Of a stretch of DNA of 64,000 nt, positions 9,901-20,835 are shown in pieces. How positions within the stretch are numbered: position 1 is the first letter of the stretch; each line of letters begins with the position of its first letter. Source of the DNA: Cubamyces lactineus. Taxonomy: Eukaryota; Basidiomycota; Agaricomycetes; Polyporales; Polyporaceae. Below the pieces are notes generated by a model. That model saw nothing but the letters and a program-made list of their open reading frames with translations, did no database searches and was not told the DNA's origin. Made by a program: the position numbers and the translations under genes. The DNA lies in the NCBI GenBank assembly GCA_022376465.1, contig JACDTU010000021.1, forward strand, positions 1 to 64,000, read 5' to 3'.

Positions 9901-12900
9901 ATGGTCGTCCTCAACGCCAGGCTCTCTGCCATCTGCGCACTCCTCCTCGCCGCCGTCGCAGATGCTCAGTCCTCCGCGGCCTCGTCTGTGGTAGCGTCCT
10001 CTGGCACTGCTGTCTCTAGCGCGATCAGCTCTACTCCCAGCACTGAATCCTCTGCCTCCGCTTCGGTCTCGACGGTCGTCAGCGCGTCCTCGGCCCCATC
10101 GTCGACGCTCGCCTCGTCTGTCTCTTCCGCCGCGTCGTCTGTCGTGTCCGGGACCAGTGCCGCGTCGACGGTGACTGCCTCCGTGTCTTCTGTGGTCTCC
10201 TCCGTGACCTCCGCGGCGTCGACTACCTCAACTGGTCCTCCGCTCGAGTCGAGTGAGTAATCATTCCGTGTATTTCATTTCTCTTTGGCCCGGCATGCCG
10301 CGATGCCCTTCGCTCATCCGTCAAAGTCTCGTTCGCGTCCGCATAGAGGGGACTTGCACGCGTCTAGCACGCACTCGAACGGCCTCGCATACCCGGGCCT
10401 TCTGTTGCCTTCTTGGCCACCAGATGTCTGCCGCATTCTGTCCGCAGGCTTCGGCGGTCTTCATCAGACACTTCGCGTCTCGCTTGCTTTTTCGCTTTCG
10501 CTCTTCTTGGCTATGAGCGAACGTGCTCGTGTGTGCGCGCACGGCAGCTCGTTCTCGACGCGAGGACTATGGATCTTGCAGGGCGGATGGGCCAACCGAC
10601 ATGGAGGCCACGGGGCGGCTTCCTTTTGCAGTCTGCTTTTTATGTTGAAATTCTACTTGAGCAGCTTCTGGGTAACTGTTCTGGCGAACCCCGTGCTGCT
10701 TCCGTTAGGTCGTGGTTCGCATGCGAGGGATCTGCACGTCTCTAGCAGCCCCTCGAATGGTCGCGTACACGAGAGCCTAGTGAGGCCTTAGGCTACCCCT
10801 CTTACAAGGAAGCTGTTCTACGACAACTCTTTCACTTTGCCGCTTTCTTCTACGCCTTTTTGTTGCTTCAAAGACGGCTTCCTCTTTATTTCTGCATTTT
10901 TGATTCCAAGAGTTATCGGGCGAACGCGATAGACCCTACCCCACGATGGATGCACCAGAGCCTTACCCACGCACAGACGGCTTGTCTGTGTCTGGCACGC
11001 GCTCGATAGGCTTCACATATTCGCTCCTAGTGGGGCTATTACCGTCTCTTTTGACAGCGTTTGTTTGCCGTTCTTCGTTCGCAGGCTTCGGTTCATCTCC
11101 ATCAGACGCGTCGCGTCTCGCTGGCTTCTCTCCCCTGGACGTAAGGGAACGTGACCGCGTGTATGTGCTCCATGACATTGAGTTTGCAGCTGCGGTTACC
11201 TCACTCGCTCATCAGACGCGTCGAATCGTTCGTCTCACCGGCCATGGGTATCATTGCATGCATGTCTTTGTTTTGCTTTTTCTTCATTCTACGTCGCACG
11301 TTCCTTCGTTGCATTCGTCTCGTGAACATGCCTATAGTGAGACTAACCACATTCACCCACAGCCCAGATCACAATCCCCATCTCCTCCTACCCGTTCTCC
11401 TCGTTTGCGGTCCCGTCCGCGTCTCCTATCCCCGGCGTATATCCATCCACTTTGCCCAAGTCGCCGCCTCCTCCGGGCTCGAGCCTCATACCGGACTTTG
11501 GTCCCGCATGGGCCCGCGCCCACGCGAAGGCCAAGCAGATCGTCTCCAGCTGGTCGCTCGACGAGAAAGTGGCCGCGACGACGGGCGTGGGCTGGATGGG
11601 CGGACGGTGCGTCGGGAACATCCCCGCGGTGGGCAACTGGCCTGGGCTCTGCCTCGAAGACTCGCCGCTCGGGGTGCGCTTCACGGACTTTGTGAGCGCG
11701 TTCCCAGCGGGGATCACGACGGCGTCGACGTGGCGGCGGGACCTGATGCGGGCGCGGGGGCAGGCGATGGGGGCGGAGTTCAAGGGCAAGGGCGTGCACG
11801 TCGCGCTGGGCCCGATGATGAACATGGGCCGGATCGCACAGGGGGGGCGGAACTGGGAGGGCTTTGGGGCGGACCCGTTCTTGTCGGGGGAGACTGTGTT
11901 CGAGACGGTGCTCGGGCTGCAGGCGAGCGGCGTGCAGGCGTGCGCGAAGCACTTCATCAACAAGTACGTCTGTCCGCGCGGCTCTCTGCTGGGGTTGTGC
12001 GAGTGCTGATGGGGCGGGTGAACAGCGAGCAGGAGCATTTCCGCACGCAGGAGTCGTCGAACGTCGATGACCGCACCGAGCACGAGATCTACCTCCACCC
12101 GTTCATGCGCGCCGTGCAAGCCGGCGTGGCTAGCCTGATGTGCAGCTACAGTGAGTCCCGTTCCTACTCCTGCCAGCCTTCTCGCCTCGTGCATCCGATT
12201 GGTGGCCGGCATACTGATGGAATGGCTTTGCAGACCTTGTGAACGGGACGTACGCGTGCGAGAACGACCGGACGCTGAACCAGCTGCTCAAGGACGAGAT
12301 CGGCTTCCAGGGATACGTGATGTCGGACTGGGGCGCACACCACTCGACGCTCGCTGCTGTCGGTGGCCTCGACGTGAGTGTGCTGCTTCTGCTCTGATGG
12401 CCACTGACTGAACGGAACGCGCTCCGCCACAATGCAGATGTCGATGCCGGGTGACATCTCGTTTGGCTCGCACACGTCCTGGTTCGGTGCGAACCTGACG
12501 GCGTACGTGAACAACGGGACGATCTCGGAGGCGCGCGTGGACGACATGGCGGAGCGCATCCTCGCCGCGTACTACCTGCTCGAGCAGGACAAGGACTACC
12601 CCGAAGGTGCGTCTGCGTGTGCTCTCTGTTGCACGCAGGATCTGTGCTGACACGGCGGGGCGCAGTGAGCTTCAACGCGTTCGACATGACGGACCCGGCG
12701 ACGAACGCGCACGTCGACGTGCAGGCGGACCACTACAAGGTGGTGCGCGAGATCGGGGCGGCGGGGACAGTGCTGCTGAAGAACGTCGGCGGCGCGCTCC
12801 CGCTGAAGAAGCCGAACAGCATTGCGGTCATCGGTACGTCCACCACTGCACACTCCCACTCCACACAGACATCTGACCGGGCTCGCAGGGAACGACTCCG

Positions 12901-13601
12901 GCCCCAGTCTGCGTGGGCCGAACGGGTACGCCGACCGGCAGGGCGACGACGGCACGCTGGCGATGGGCTGGGGCTCGGGCACGGCGCAGTTCCCGTACCT
13001 GATCACGCCGCTGGAGGCGATCCAGTCGCGCGCGCGCCAGGCGTCGTCGGGCGCGCAGGTGTCGTGGTTCCTGGGCAACTGGGACCTCGCGGGGGCACAG
13101 GCGACGGCGTTCGAGCAGGACGTCGCGCTCGTGTTCGTGAACGCGGACTCGGGCGAGGACTACATCACCGTGGACGGGAACGAGGGCGACCGGAAGAACC
13201 TGACGCTGTGGGAGAACGCGGATAGCTTGATCGGGGCGGTCGCGGAGGTGAACCCGAACACGGTCGTGGTCGTGCACTCGGTCGGGCCTGCGATTATCGA
13301 GCCGTGGATCGAGAACGAGAAGATGGTGGATCTCAGGACGGGCGGAATCTCGCATACTCCCGCGGACAGGTCGAGGACGAGATCTGTACCGTGGATTTCG
13401 TGTTCGTCGACCTCTTCTCTAGTCTCTAGTTCTGCGTCGTCTGGTTTGTTTGTGTCGAGTTCCCTAGTCTCTAGCTCTGTTCTGTCCAGTTCGTGTCTAC
13501 AGCGTAGTTGGTGGGCCGGCAATGAGATTGTCCCATTTGTTGCACGTCCGCTCACTCTCTCAGACCCAGCCTCAGCCACAGGTGAGCATCTCGGGTCCTG
13601 A
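9901..13601 (+). pseudogene. GH3 beta-glucosidase, 3'-truncated by the duplication breakpoint
   Basis: Exons: 9901-10252, 11363-11963, 12026-12150, 12234-12373, 12438-12606, 12666-12833, 12889-13601. These join in frame to 755 residues. The start, signal peptide, Ser/Ala-rich region, GH3 N-domain and most of the GH3 C-domain match the complete copy at 27455. The catalytic nucleophile Asp is in the [10 protein letters not shown] motif. After base 13316 the frame runs on for about 95 unrelated, Ser-rich codons to a stop at 13599-13601. The rest of the C-domain and the fibronectin-III-like domain are lost. It has its own TATA box, so it may be transcribed, but an active enzyme is unlikely. Confidence 0.85.
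10253..11362 (+). repeat. Long GH3 intron 1 with degenerate internal repeats
   Basis: At 1110 bp this intron is some 15 times longer than the others in the gene. It contains degenerate direct repeats: about 10441-10500 resembles 11084-11140 (cgcaggcttcgg then catcagac and tcgcgtctcgct), and 10355-10395 resembles 10731-10770 and 10985-11015 (variants of cacg..tctagcacgc..tcgaa). The phase-1 splice (donor 10253, acceptor 11361-11362) joins the Ser-rich N-terminus to the catalytic part. Confidence 0.65.
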
Positions 13602-15244
13602 AGTTGCTCACAGCCCGGGCGACAGTTCACCATGCGAGCGGACACCAGAGGTTATGAGCAAGCTATCTGTGCTACTCACCTCGTGCGCCTCAAAGCTGAC
13701 TTCCGGTACATCTAGCGGTGTGCATCCTTACGCCCTTAGCGCCCCTTCCACGCCTGCCATCCTTGTCAGACACTGTCTGATGCGGTCTGCAACAAGGCAG
13801 CCACGGGCCAAAGGACCACACCCTCTGCGCTTCAAAGGCAAGGTCAGCTAATGCACAGCAACACCCTTGCAAGCCATTCGCATCTTCCCTAGGACAGCTG
13901 GCTGACCGCCTCGTCCGAGGCCGCCCATTGCGGTGGATCTGTGCCAATGAGTACTCAGGCATGTACCGTAAGGTCAGCTCAGGGCTTTCGTGGGCACTGT
14001 GTCATACCGACGCCTCCCCGACCGCTTGTACTGTGCGCAGATGTGCAAGAGCGCCCGCATGGCCCGTACACAATGCATCTGCCCGCACCACGGGCTTGAC
14101 GCCTGATCCCACGAGACAACCTCATTCCGTGCGCCTGCTGATATTCCCGCTGGAAAGCCACAGTCATCAGCAAGCCAGCGTGGGTGAATATGAAAGACAC
14201 GCACCATTGTTTTGTGCTCCAGAGTTGTGTCCAACCGTACACGCAGCATTCGTGTGAACAGATCTTTGAGCGCACCCGACCCGGAATGCACTCGGACTGT
14301 GAACACTGCCACGTACCGGGTTTGCAAATACAGCCTCGTGCAAACAAGCACTCGGGCCCTCAACAACAACGTGGCCTTGTTTTCAGGCAGGTCAGCATAC
14401 TGGGTGAGTAGTCAGACAAATGCTACATACCTGTACCGTGTACCGCATTCGCCAGCTAGCCCACTTGCATCTTCACCGCACCGCCCACTGTAGCAGTGTA
14501 CTGCTCCCGCATCGGTACCGGATGGTACTTGTGCCATGTCTGGATGCAGAACCCATCAGAAAGCATCTGTACCGCCTTGCGCAAGTACATCCCAACCCGT
14601 AGAGAGCCTCCGATTATCCATGCTGCGGAGACAGCACAGAATAAACCTGCCACGACATTCCGTCCGGTAGTTACCTGCCACAATATTCCGTCCGGTAGTT
14701 ATCTGCCACGACATTCCATCCGGTAGTTAGATATATGACAGAAGACAGGTCAGTGGCCTGGGTACTGTACCTGACTGCCACAATGGTGCGGGTGAGGGAG
14801 AGCAAGCAACTCGGACAAGACTTCCATAGCACCAGCAGAGTCAGACCATGCAAATCAGCGGCCAGAGGGGGGGAGCAGACGTATTGGAGGGAGGAAGAAG
14901 GGAGGGGAACACGACAAAGAGAGTGGGCAGTGCCAGGCATGGCGTGCGGCAACGCGGGTGCCAGTTTTCCATGTACAATCAGATGTACAATATCACCGTG
15001 TTTCATGAGTTTTGCCATAGGCCGAGGATCAGAATTACATACAAGCTGTTTACACGTAAATATCCAAACCCAAACGGCGTCGCCCGTCTTGGCTGCTGTG
15101 CAGTGTTGTCCGTAGCACCTTGGCCAGGGTTATAATTGATTATCCGTCAGTTCTGGCCCTGCATGATCCTTTCGCACTATAGGTCTAGAGCGACCCCATA
15201 TCCGACTGTCCAATTCTTTACGAGAAGAAGTCACATTATCCTGA
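13602..15244. other. No gene recognised
   Basis: Only short frames are seen. The region follows the truncated GH3 copy and includes a 28-bp tandem repeat at 14646-14729. No transposase, reverse transcriptase or terminal repeat could be identified by eye. Confidence 0.55.
14646..14729 (+). repeat. Three tandem copies of a 28-bp unit
   Basis: Units at 14646-14673, 14674-14701 and 14702-14729. Each begins yctgccac and ends ccggtagtta, with two or three differences between units. Confidence 0.9.
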
Positions 15245-15881
15245 CTATGCACTGTCAAAGTCACTCGCTGACTCTATCGGATCCAACGGATCCTCCTGCC
15301 CATGTCCGCCATCATCGCCACGTGCCGCCCTCGCCTCTGCCTCTGCGGTAACCCACTTGGACGACTTGGGCCCATTGCGTACGTACCGGGGTGGGAACCG
15401 CACCGGATCGACCTTCTTCCGGCCGTACCTCTTCTTCAGGTCACTCCGCCCGAGCTTCGGTGGCACGCCCGCATTCCGCGGACTTGGTGCAACATCCTCC
15501 GGCCTGCGTGCACTCCTCTCTGCTTTGCTCAGCCCAACACACTGGAACGTCAGGATCTTAGCCTTCCAGAGGTTGAAGAGCATGGAGATGCGTCGGGAGC
15601 CGGTCAGTTCGCTCAAGTCAGCAAAGACCTCATCCGGAGGCCAGCCCACAAGCTCAAGACCGTACTCGACGTAAATCTTGTGGTAGTAGCCTTTCACAGT
15701 CCAGCGCATGGACGCATTGGGGTTGCCTGTGAGCGAGACTGTAGGATGCTCAATGAGGACTCTGGTTGTGAGCTAAGTGAAGCGAAGGCAGCATACCTAG
15801 AGCCTCAGCCATGGACTTGCGCAGAAAGCCTCGCATCCAGAGCTCGTGTCGTGCGTACACGCCTGTGAAAGGCTTCGCCAT
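15245..15881 (-). CDS. Hypothetical protein, basidiomycete-type family
   Basis: Two exons, 15797-15881 and 15245-15726, are joined through an intron with good GT-AG borders and matching phase. They give 188 residues. A stretch of the type YHKIYVEYGLELVGWPP resembles a lineage-specific family often seen in agaricomycete genomes, commonly in repeat-rich regions (recalled from general knowledge, not searched). The C-terminal half is basic then acidic (KKRYGRKK; EDPLDPIESASDFDS). The ATG at 15881 is the nearest in frame; further 5' exons in 15900-16500 are possible. Function unknown. Confidence 0.5.
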
Positions 15882-15899
15882 CGCAATCACTGAACAGCT

Positions 15900-16797
15900 G
15901 GTGGGAATATTGCACTGTCACAAGGTGACAGCAGCTGTTAGCAGAGTTCTGGCTCCAGAAGTACGAGAACGCACATGAGAGGCATGCAAAGGAAGAGCTG
16001 AAGGCAGGTTGGGAGGATCTAGATGGGAGGAATGTTTGTGTCGGTGCGCAGCCTCTGGAACATGAATCTCGTGTTGAACTCGACGGACAGGTCATGCATA
16101 TGAAGAGAGCTCACTGGGAATTACAGGGCTCGGTCGAGACTGACAATAGCCTATGTTGTGGGTGACAAGGTGGGGGAGCACCGTGGCGAGGAGGCGGAGA
16201 GACGACCCAAGGACTGAGAGTTTAGTAATATCAGGGAGAGCTGCAAGAGAACGTACACGGGAATCCACACCCTTGGGCTCTTCGCTCTGCGGCATGTTTT
16301 CCGAATCAGAGCGACGGCACACAGTAGAGCTGACAAGGGCCCTATGCGATGCTGGCCTAGTCAGATGGGACAGGGTCTGTCCAATAATACCAGAGTCCTG
16401 AGCTTCGACGGCGAAGTACCACCACATGCAAGATCTGAAACGACGGAATATGAGCTCGTGAGACTGTGCGCATAAGCGAGACGGACTGGGCATATCATGC
16501 AATCTACGATCTATTGCAGCGGTGTACTGCCGCCACGAAGATCCGCTCGGGTCCTATGTGGTGTCCCCGGGCACATTTGCAATCAAGCGGACCTTTTCAT
16601 GCAGGAGTAGCGGTCGGATGGCTGCCGAATCTAACGTTTGGAATGTCCTACACATCACCGCAGCACCGGGTCCGAGTTGGACATCATGAAAGGCAGAACG
16701 CCAGGCTCGCGTCCTATTAGTGTTCTGGGATACCAAACATCGGAAATTATGACATGTACGCATGAGATCTCATCGTCCTAATTGTTACAAGCCATAC
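15900..16797. other. No gene assigned
   Basis: Minus-strand frames at 15805-16095 and 16092-16502 could hold extra 5' exons of the small gene at 15245, but no convincing splice chain was found. The left border of the DUR3-like homology is at about 16798. Confidence 0.4.
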
Positions 16798-18640
16798 CTC
16801 GTCGCGCTGCACACATACGCTCGAGCGGGCGGTGGCTGTCTCACGCGATCCTGTCATTTCCGCCTCGTCGTCAGCCCTGCTCATCCGGAGCATAACCAAA
16901 GCTCACATACATACCGGACCCGACGTACCGGGACACAGCCGAGTTGTTTGAATTGCTCTCCGTCGAGATCGCTCGCCGCAGGGTCCTCGCTAATCGTCCA
17001 CACGACCAGCCGGGATCTGCGCCGTTGAGCGTGCTCGACGTTACCCACTCTCCGCACCGACTATGCCGCTTGTGCTTGCCCTTCGGTCGCACCAGTGGCA
17101 GGTCGTACGCGTGCGGTGAACAGACGGCGTGGCACCAGATGACGCGGACTATTCGACTCTGTGGGTCCAGGCCAGACAGGGCGGACGGGGATCCATGGCG
17201 AAAATTGTCAATCCGAGTATTCAAGGCCAAACAAACACCATGACGGCGTGATATCGGTACGCGCTGTCCCTGGATGGAGGGTGCGCAGATGCGTCTGAAG
17301 GACGCGTACCGCCGAGTCGTGCTTCATCCCGGCGATGCGTCTCCGTCGGAGGGCTTGTGTGAAGGTGGGTGGTGCCCAGCCGTTCGCCGGACCGTAAACG
17401 TACTGGACAGCCCTGTGTTGGACAAGTTCTTTCTTTCGATTGGGCGTTCATTGAGCTTTTGACAGTTGCCCCGGACGTGCTCCAGAGCTCGGAGACATAT
17501 TGCTGAGGCTAATACCACGGGCTAGGGATATCGTGAGCCGTGGAGCCGGTCAGAAGCGGAAAGCGAGCGGATGAACATCACTCACAGAATACTCTCCACA
17601 GAACCCGAACGGGAACCCCGCGTTAGAGAGGTGAAGCGAGGGTTGGGCAGACGCACGCTAGTGTCGGCAGCGTGCCCAGGCTGAAACGCGGTGCGCACTA
17701 CGGACGCGGTGTCAGATTGCACGATCGTAGTTCGCCAGCCTCCACTCAGTGTGTCCGTACCCACCGAGTGATTGGTCGCCCAGGACCAGTACCGCCAGGA
17801 ATGCAACTTTAACGGCAGCCTGCCCGAAATGCGAGGTCAGTGATAAGGTGCGCACATACGAGCGGAATGGGCGGAGTACGCACCCTTGTACGATGTCGCG
17901 CTTTTCCGTGCCCCTCTGAGGGCTTCCCTCCTGTCCTTCTCCGTGTTGGGATTCGCTGCCTTACGGTACGTGTTGATCTGACCGAAGGTTCACACTTCGA
18001 GCTAACCAGCTTGCGCCGTGCGGTACAGCTCGCCGTACCCAAACCGTGACTAGACATGTTCAGTACTTGCAAGCTCTGCCGCGAGGATTTTTCCCCGTGC
18101 GATTCTGTGCACAATGGAAGGTTCGTGAGGTCCTTCAACTTCCTTCACGCGGTACACTCACATTGAATGATGTGCACTAACAGATCTGCATGCGGGCGAG
18201 AGATTAGCAGCTGTCCGGTACTGCACACGCACACTCGACGTCTGACGGTACCTCGCGTAGCACACTCGCTGAGCCTCAAGACAACTTGGCTTGACGACAC
18301 CTCGCGCACGTCACAGCTTGCGCGGTTACGGTGTAGTGTAGAAGCCTTTGGGACGTTCGCCCATGGGGCGTTCCGACATCCGTACCTATACACGGTACGA
18401 ATCCTGCGCGCCCCACGAGGACCGCGCGTAGTCCACGAGCACACGACAGAACAGTTCTCGCTACGAGCTGCTCAAGCATACAGCATGGGCAGCACGTCGT
18501 GGTTCGATGTCACTAGTCCGAACAGATGTAAACTGCGGTACTTGCCTGCATTACCGCGGGCGGCGTCTGTGCAGCCGTCTTGTATCCGTACAGCCGGGTA
18601 TCCTTCTATCCGAGCTCTGTCTTAGCGAGCGAGGGGTGCG
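16798..18640 (-). pseudogene. Decayed DUR3-type urea permease remnant (unit 2, complete span)
   Basis: This has the same make-up as 3286-5090 and is collinear with it, at visibly lower identity than the 17.5-kb repeat, so the local duplication is older. The part 17549-18640 is the twin of 1-1090. It covers the N-terminal two thirds of DUR3 on the minus strand, from the SAWTW-like helix (about 18350-18500) to the SAELIAVSS-like helix (about 16820-16960). Frames are broken throughout. Confidence 0.45.
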
Positions 18641-19239
18641 GGTAGTTGATGGCGGTACTTGGCAGACCGGGGTTGGATCGTTCCGGTGCTTGAGAGTGGG
18701 CGTAATGGGACCGAGACCGGGACGGTGCGAGACACGTCGGAGTGTGGCGGACGCGAGATACAAAGTCCCGGTGTCAAAGTCGCGCTGAGATGGGTAGTGT
18801 ACAAGGGGAGTGATAGGAGCGCAGGGCGCGCGAGAGAGAGACGAGGTGGTGGAGGGAAGAAGGCTTCAAGTTCGAAACTAAGTGCAGGAACATCTTGCGG
18901 GGGTGGCTGTGCAACTGTGGCACGGCGTCGTGCGCTGTTGTCCTGCTCTGTTCTCTTGCTTTTGGTTCTCGCTCAGCACATGCACTCTACGTGTATTCGC
19001 TACGGCGTGCTCACACAAACGGGCTACTGTATTATATACGACGCTTTGGCGGTCTCGTGATCCCTAGGCTTGCCCTGCTCAACGCGCGCATTGCGCACCG
19101 CGTGCAGTGTCTAATCCATCTCCGCCGTCGGGACCCTTCACTGACAATACGAGTCGACTAATTCATGGCTACGAGTTCAGCGTATACGCGGCCGCGAGAA
19201 TCAGCCGGACTTACCGATTGACGTAAACTCACCGTCCGT

Positions 19240-19715
19240 CAAGCAGTACGGTACGGGGCTTGCCTCGGCCGCGGTGGTCATCATGGACAAGGAGGCATAA
19301 ACATACACCTCCTCGTCGTTGTGTACCGAGCGCGCCCGGCATATCAGTCCCTTCTTGAGTCTTGATTCCAGCTGGTGGACTGCTAGGTTACGCTTGTGCC
19401 CGCCGTATAATCTATCTCATTCTCACATCAACGCGCCCGGGCCGCTCACTGTTCATCTCTGGCACCTCACTACTCACCTCGCATTGTACATCCCGCTCGC
19501 CTGGGAACGGCGCGTTCGATCTAGCAGTCGTACAGATCACGCTCACAAGGACATGCGCGCAGGTGCCCCACACAGACGTCTTCGTAGGGAACCTTACCGG
19601 CGTGGTACTGGGAGTGCTCGCGTGGTGGTTCAGGTGCTAGAAGAGATGATGCACGTACCTTTTACGACTAGCTTGATCATGCTGTCCGTCCAGATCCAGA
19701 GGACGGACGGGCGTG
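19240..19715 (+). pseudogene. Decayed DUR3-type remnant (3' part, unit 2)
   Basis: Twin of 1690-2165 at offset 17550; same decay and same key piece (about 19570-19640). Confidence 0.6.
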
Positions 19716-19749
19716 TGCGCGGATGTGCGTTACGGTAGCTGTTCCGATA

Positions 19750-20835
19750 GGACACACCGTACTCAGACGTCTGTATTAGACTCACCGGGTTTCCGTTTCG
19801 GAGATTCTCGATTCACATCGAGTACATTCTGTGACGAGGCGAGTCGTGCGGGCTCGGCTGACATTACCCTGTTACAGAGATGTTGAGCCCTTGGACAACC
19901 GTGGACGAGCGTAGCGAGCTCGCGCAGAGAACGTACAGCGACGTTAGAGGTAGGGCACATACCTGGGAACGCATGGAGCCCGCGCGATCTGTGTATTCGC
20001 TCGCGCGAGGTGGAATGGATCCCGCGCGCGTGTTTACATAGCTTGCGCGAGAGTCTCAGTTCTTGCGCTCATAGGGCGGCGATTCTGTGTGCATTGTGAG
20101 CGGGAACTGATGCGATACGATTATACCCGCCTGACGTTGTATTGTGCACGACATGGCCGGGCGAATCGAGGGCTAGAGAGAATACCTGCAAAGGAGATAC
20201 AGTAAACATGTCTTCACGATGAAAACGAAGTGCGTATACCATTGCGATCGCTCAACCGCTGGTGAGACTTTGAGACCTCTTCCATTGCACACCGTCCAAT
20301 GAGAGTGCATGCGCTGCGGCAGGCTACCGCATTCGCAGCTCGCTCAGACAGGAAATAACAAGTACAGCTTACCATGGAGGACCATCCTTCGTCTGTTTCC
20401 TTGCGTTTCGAATGGCACAGCAGGTTTCCGACTCGTAAACACAAACCTTCATCGCTCAACTGGCGATGGTTTCCCTACCTGGCATATGCTGAGTTCAACA
20501 AGCCGGAAAGGGCGATAAAAACATGCTCTCAGCAAGGATAGATACTTGCCTTGATAGCGACGTGCTAGTCCTCAGAGCACGTTCTCAGCGGGTCAGGGAA
20601 ATTCAATGCAATATTCCCGAGTCTGTACCGACTTGGTGCCCACGAGCGGTGCGTTGGTGCAAGCCTGTACGTTGTCCATCGCTCGTGGGACGAACGGGCC
20701 GCTGTTCGTTTCTACTCGCTGACTCGCCGTGATAGGCACCCTGGTGTCCTGTCGTCATCGCTCACACAGCGTACTCCAGTGAGAAGCGCAACGCAGCTCT
20801 CGCGCGCGCAATCTGAGCAGCCTCGACGCGAAGCG
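19750..20835. other. No gene recognised (twin of 2200-3285)
   Basis: Identical in character to 2200-3285; nothing recognisable. Confidence 0.6.

Larger units (their letters stand above)
1..13316. repeat. Tandem duplication, left copy (right-hand part of unit 1)
   Basis: This stretch recurs almost base for base at 17549-30872. The offset starts at 17548 and drifts to 17556 through a handful of small indels. It carries DUR3 remnants, a DUR3 3' half and a GH3 gene that is cut at the right border. Homology stops after position 13316, inside GH3 exon 7; the counterpart continues normally from 30873. The left border of this unit is not in the window. The repeat is seen directly in the sequence; reading it as part of a 17556-bp tandem unit is inference. 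Confidence 0.95.

Noticed and set aside
10946..11695. Separate gene starting at 10946 upstream of the GH3 catalytic exon
   Set aside because: The frame has no matching downstream exon and contradicts the GH3 frame that continues with correct phases from the exon at 9901.
11388..12212. Long minus-strand open frame opposite GH3
   Set aside because: Antisense to conserved GH3 exons and interrupted at their introns; a shadow frame.
13317..16797. Spacer as an inserted transposon that split GH3
   Set aside because: No transposase, reverse transcriptase or terminal repeats were seen, and a tandem duplication breakpoint explains the truncation more simply.
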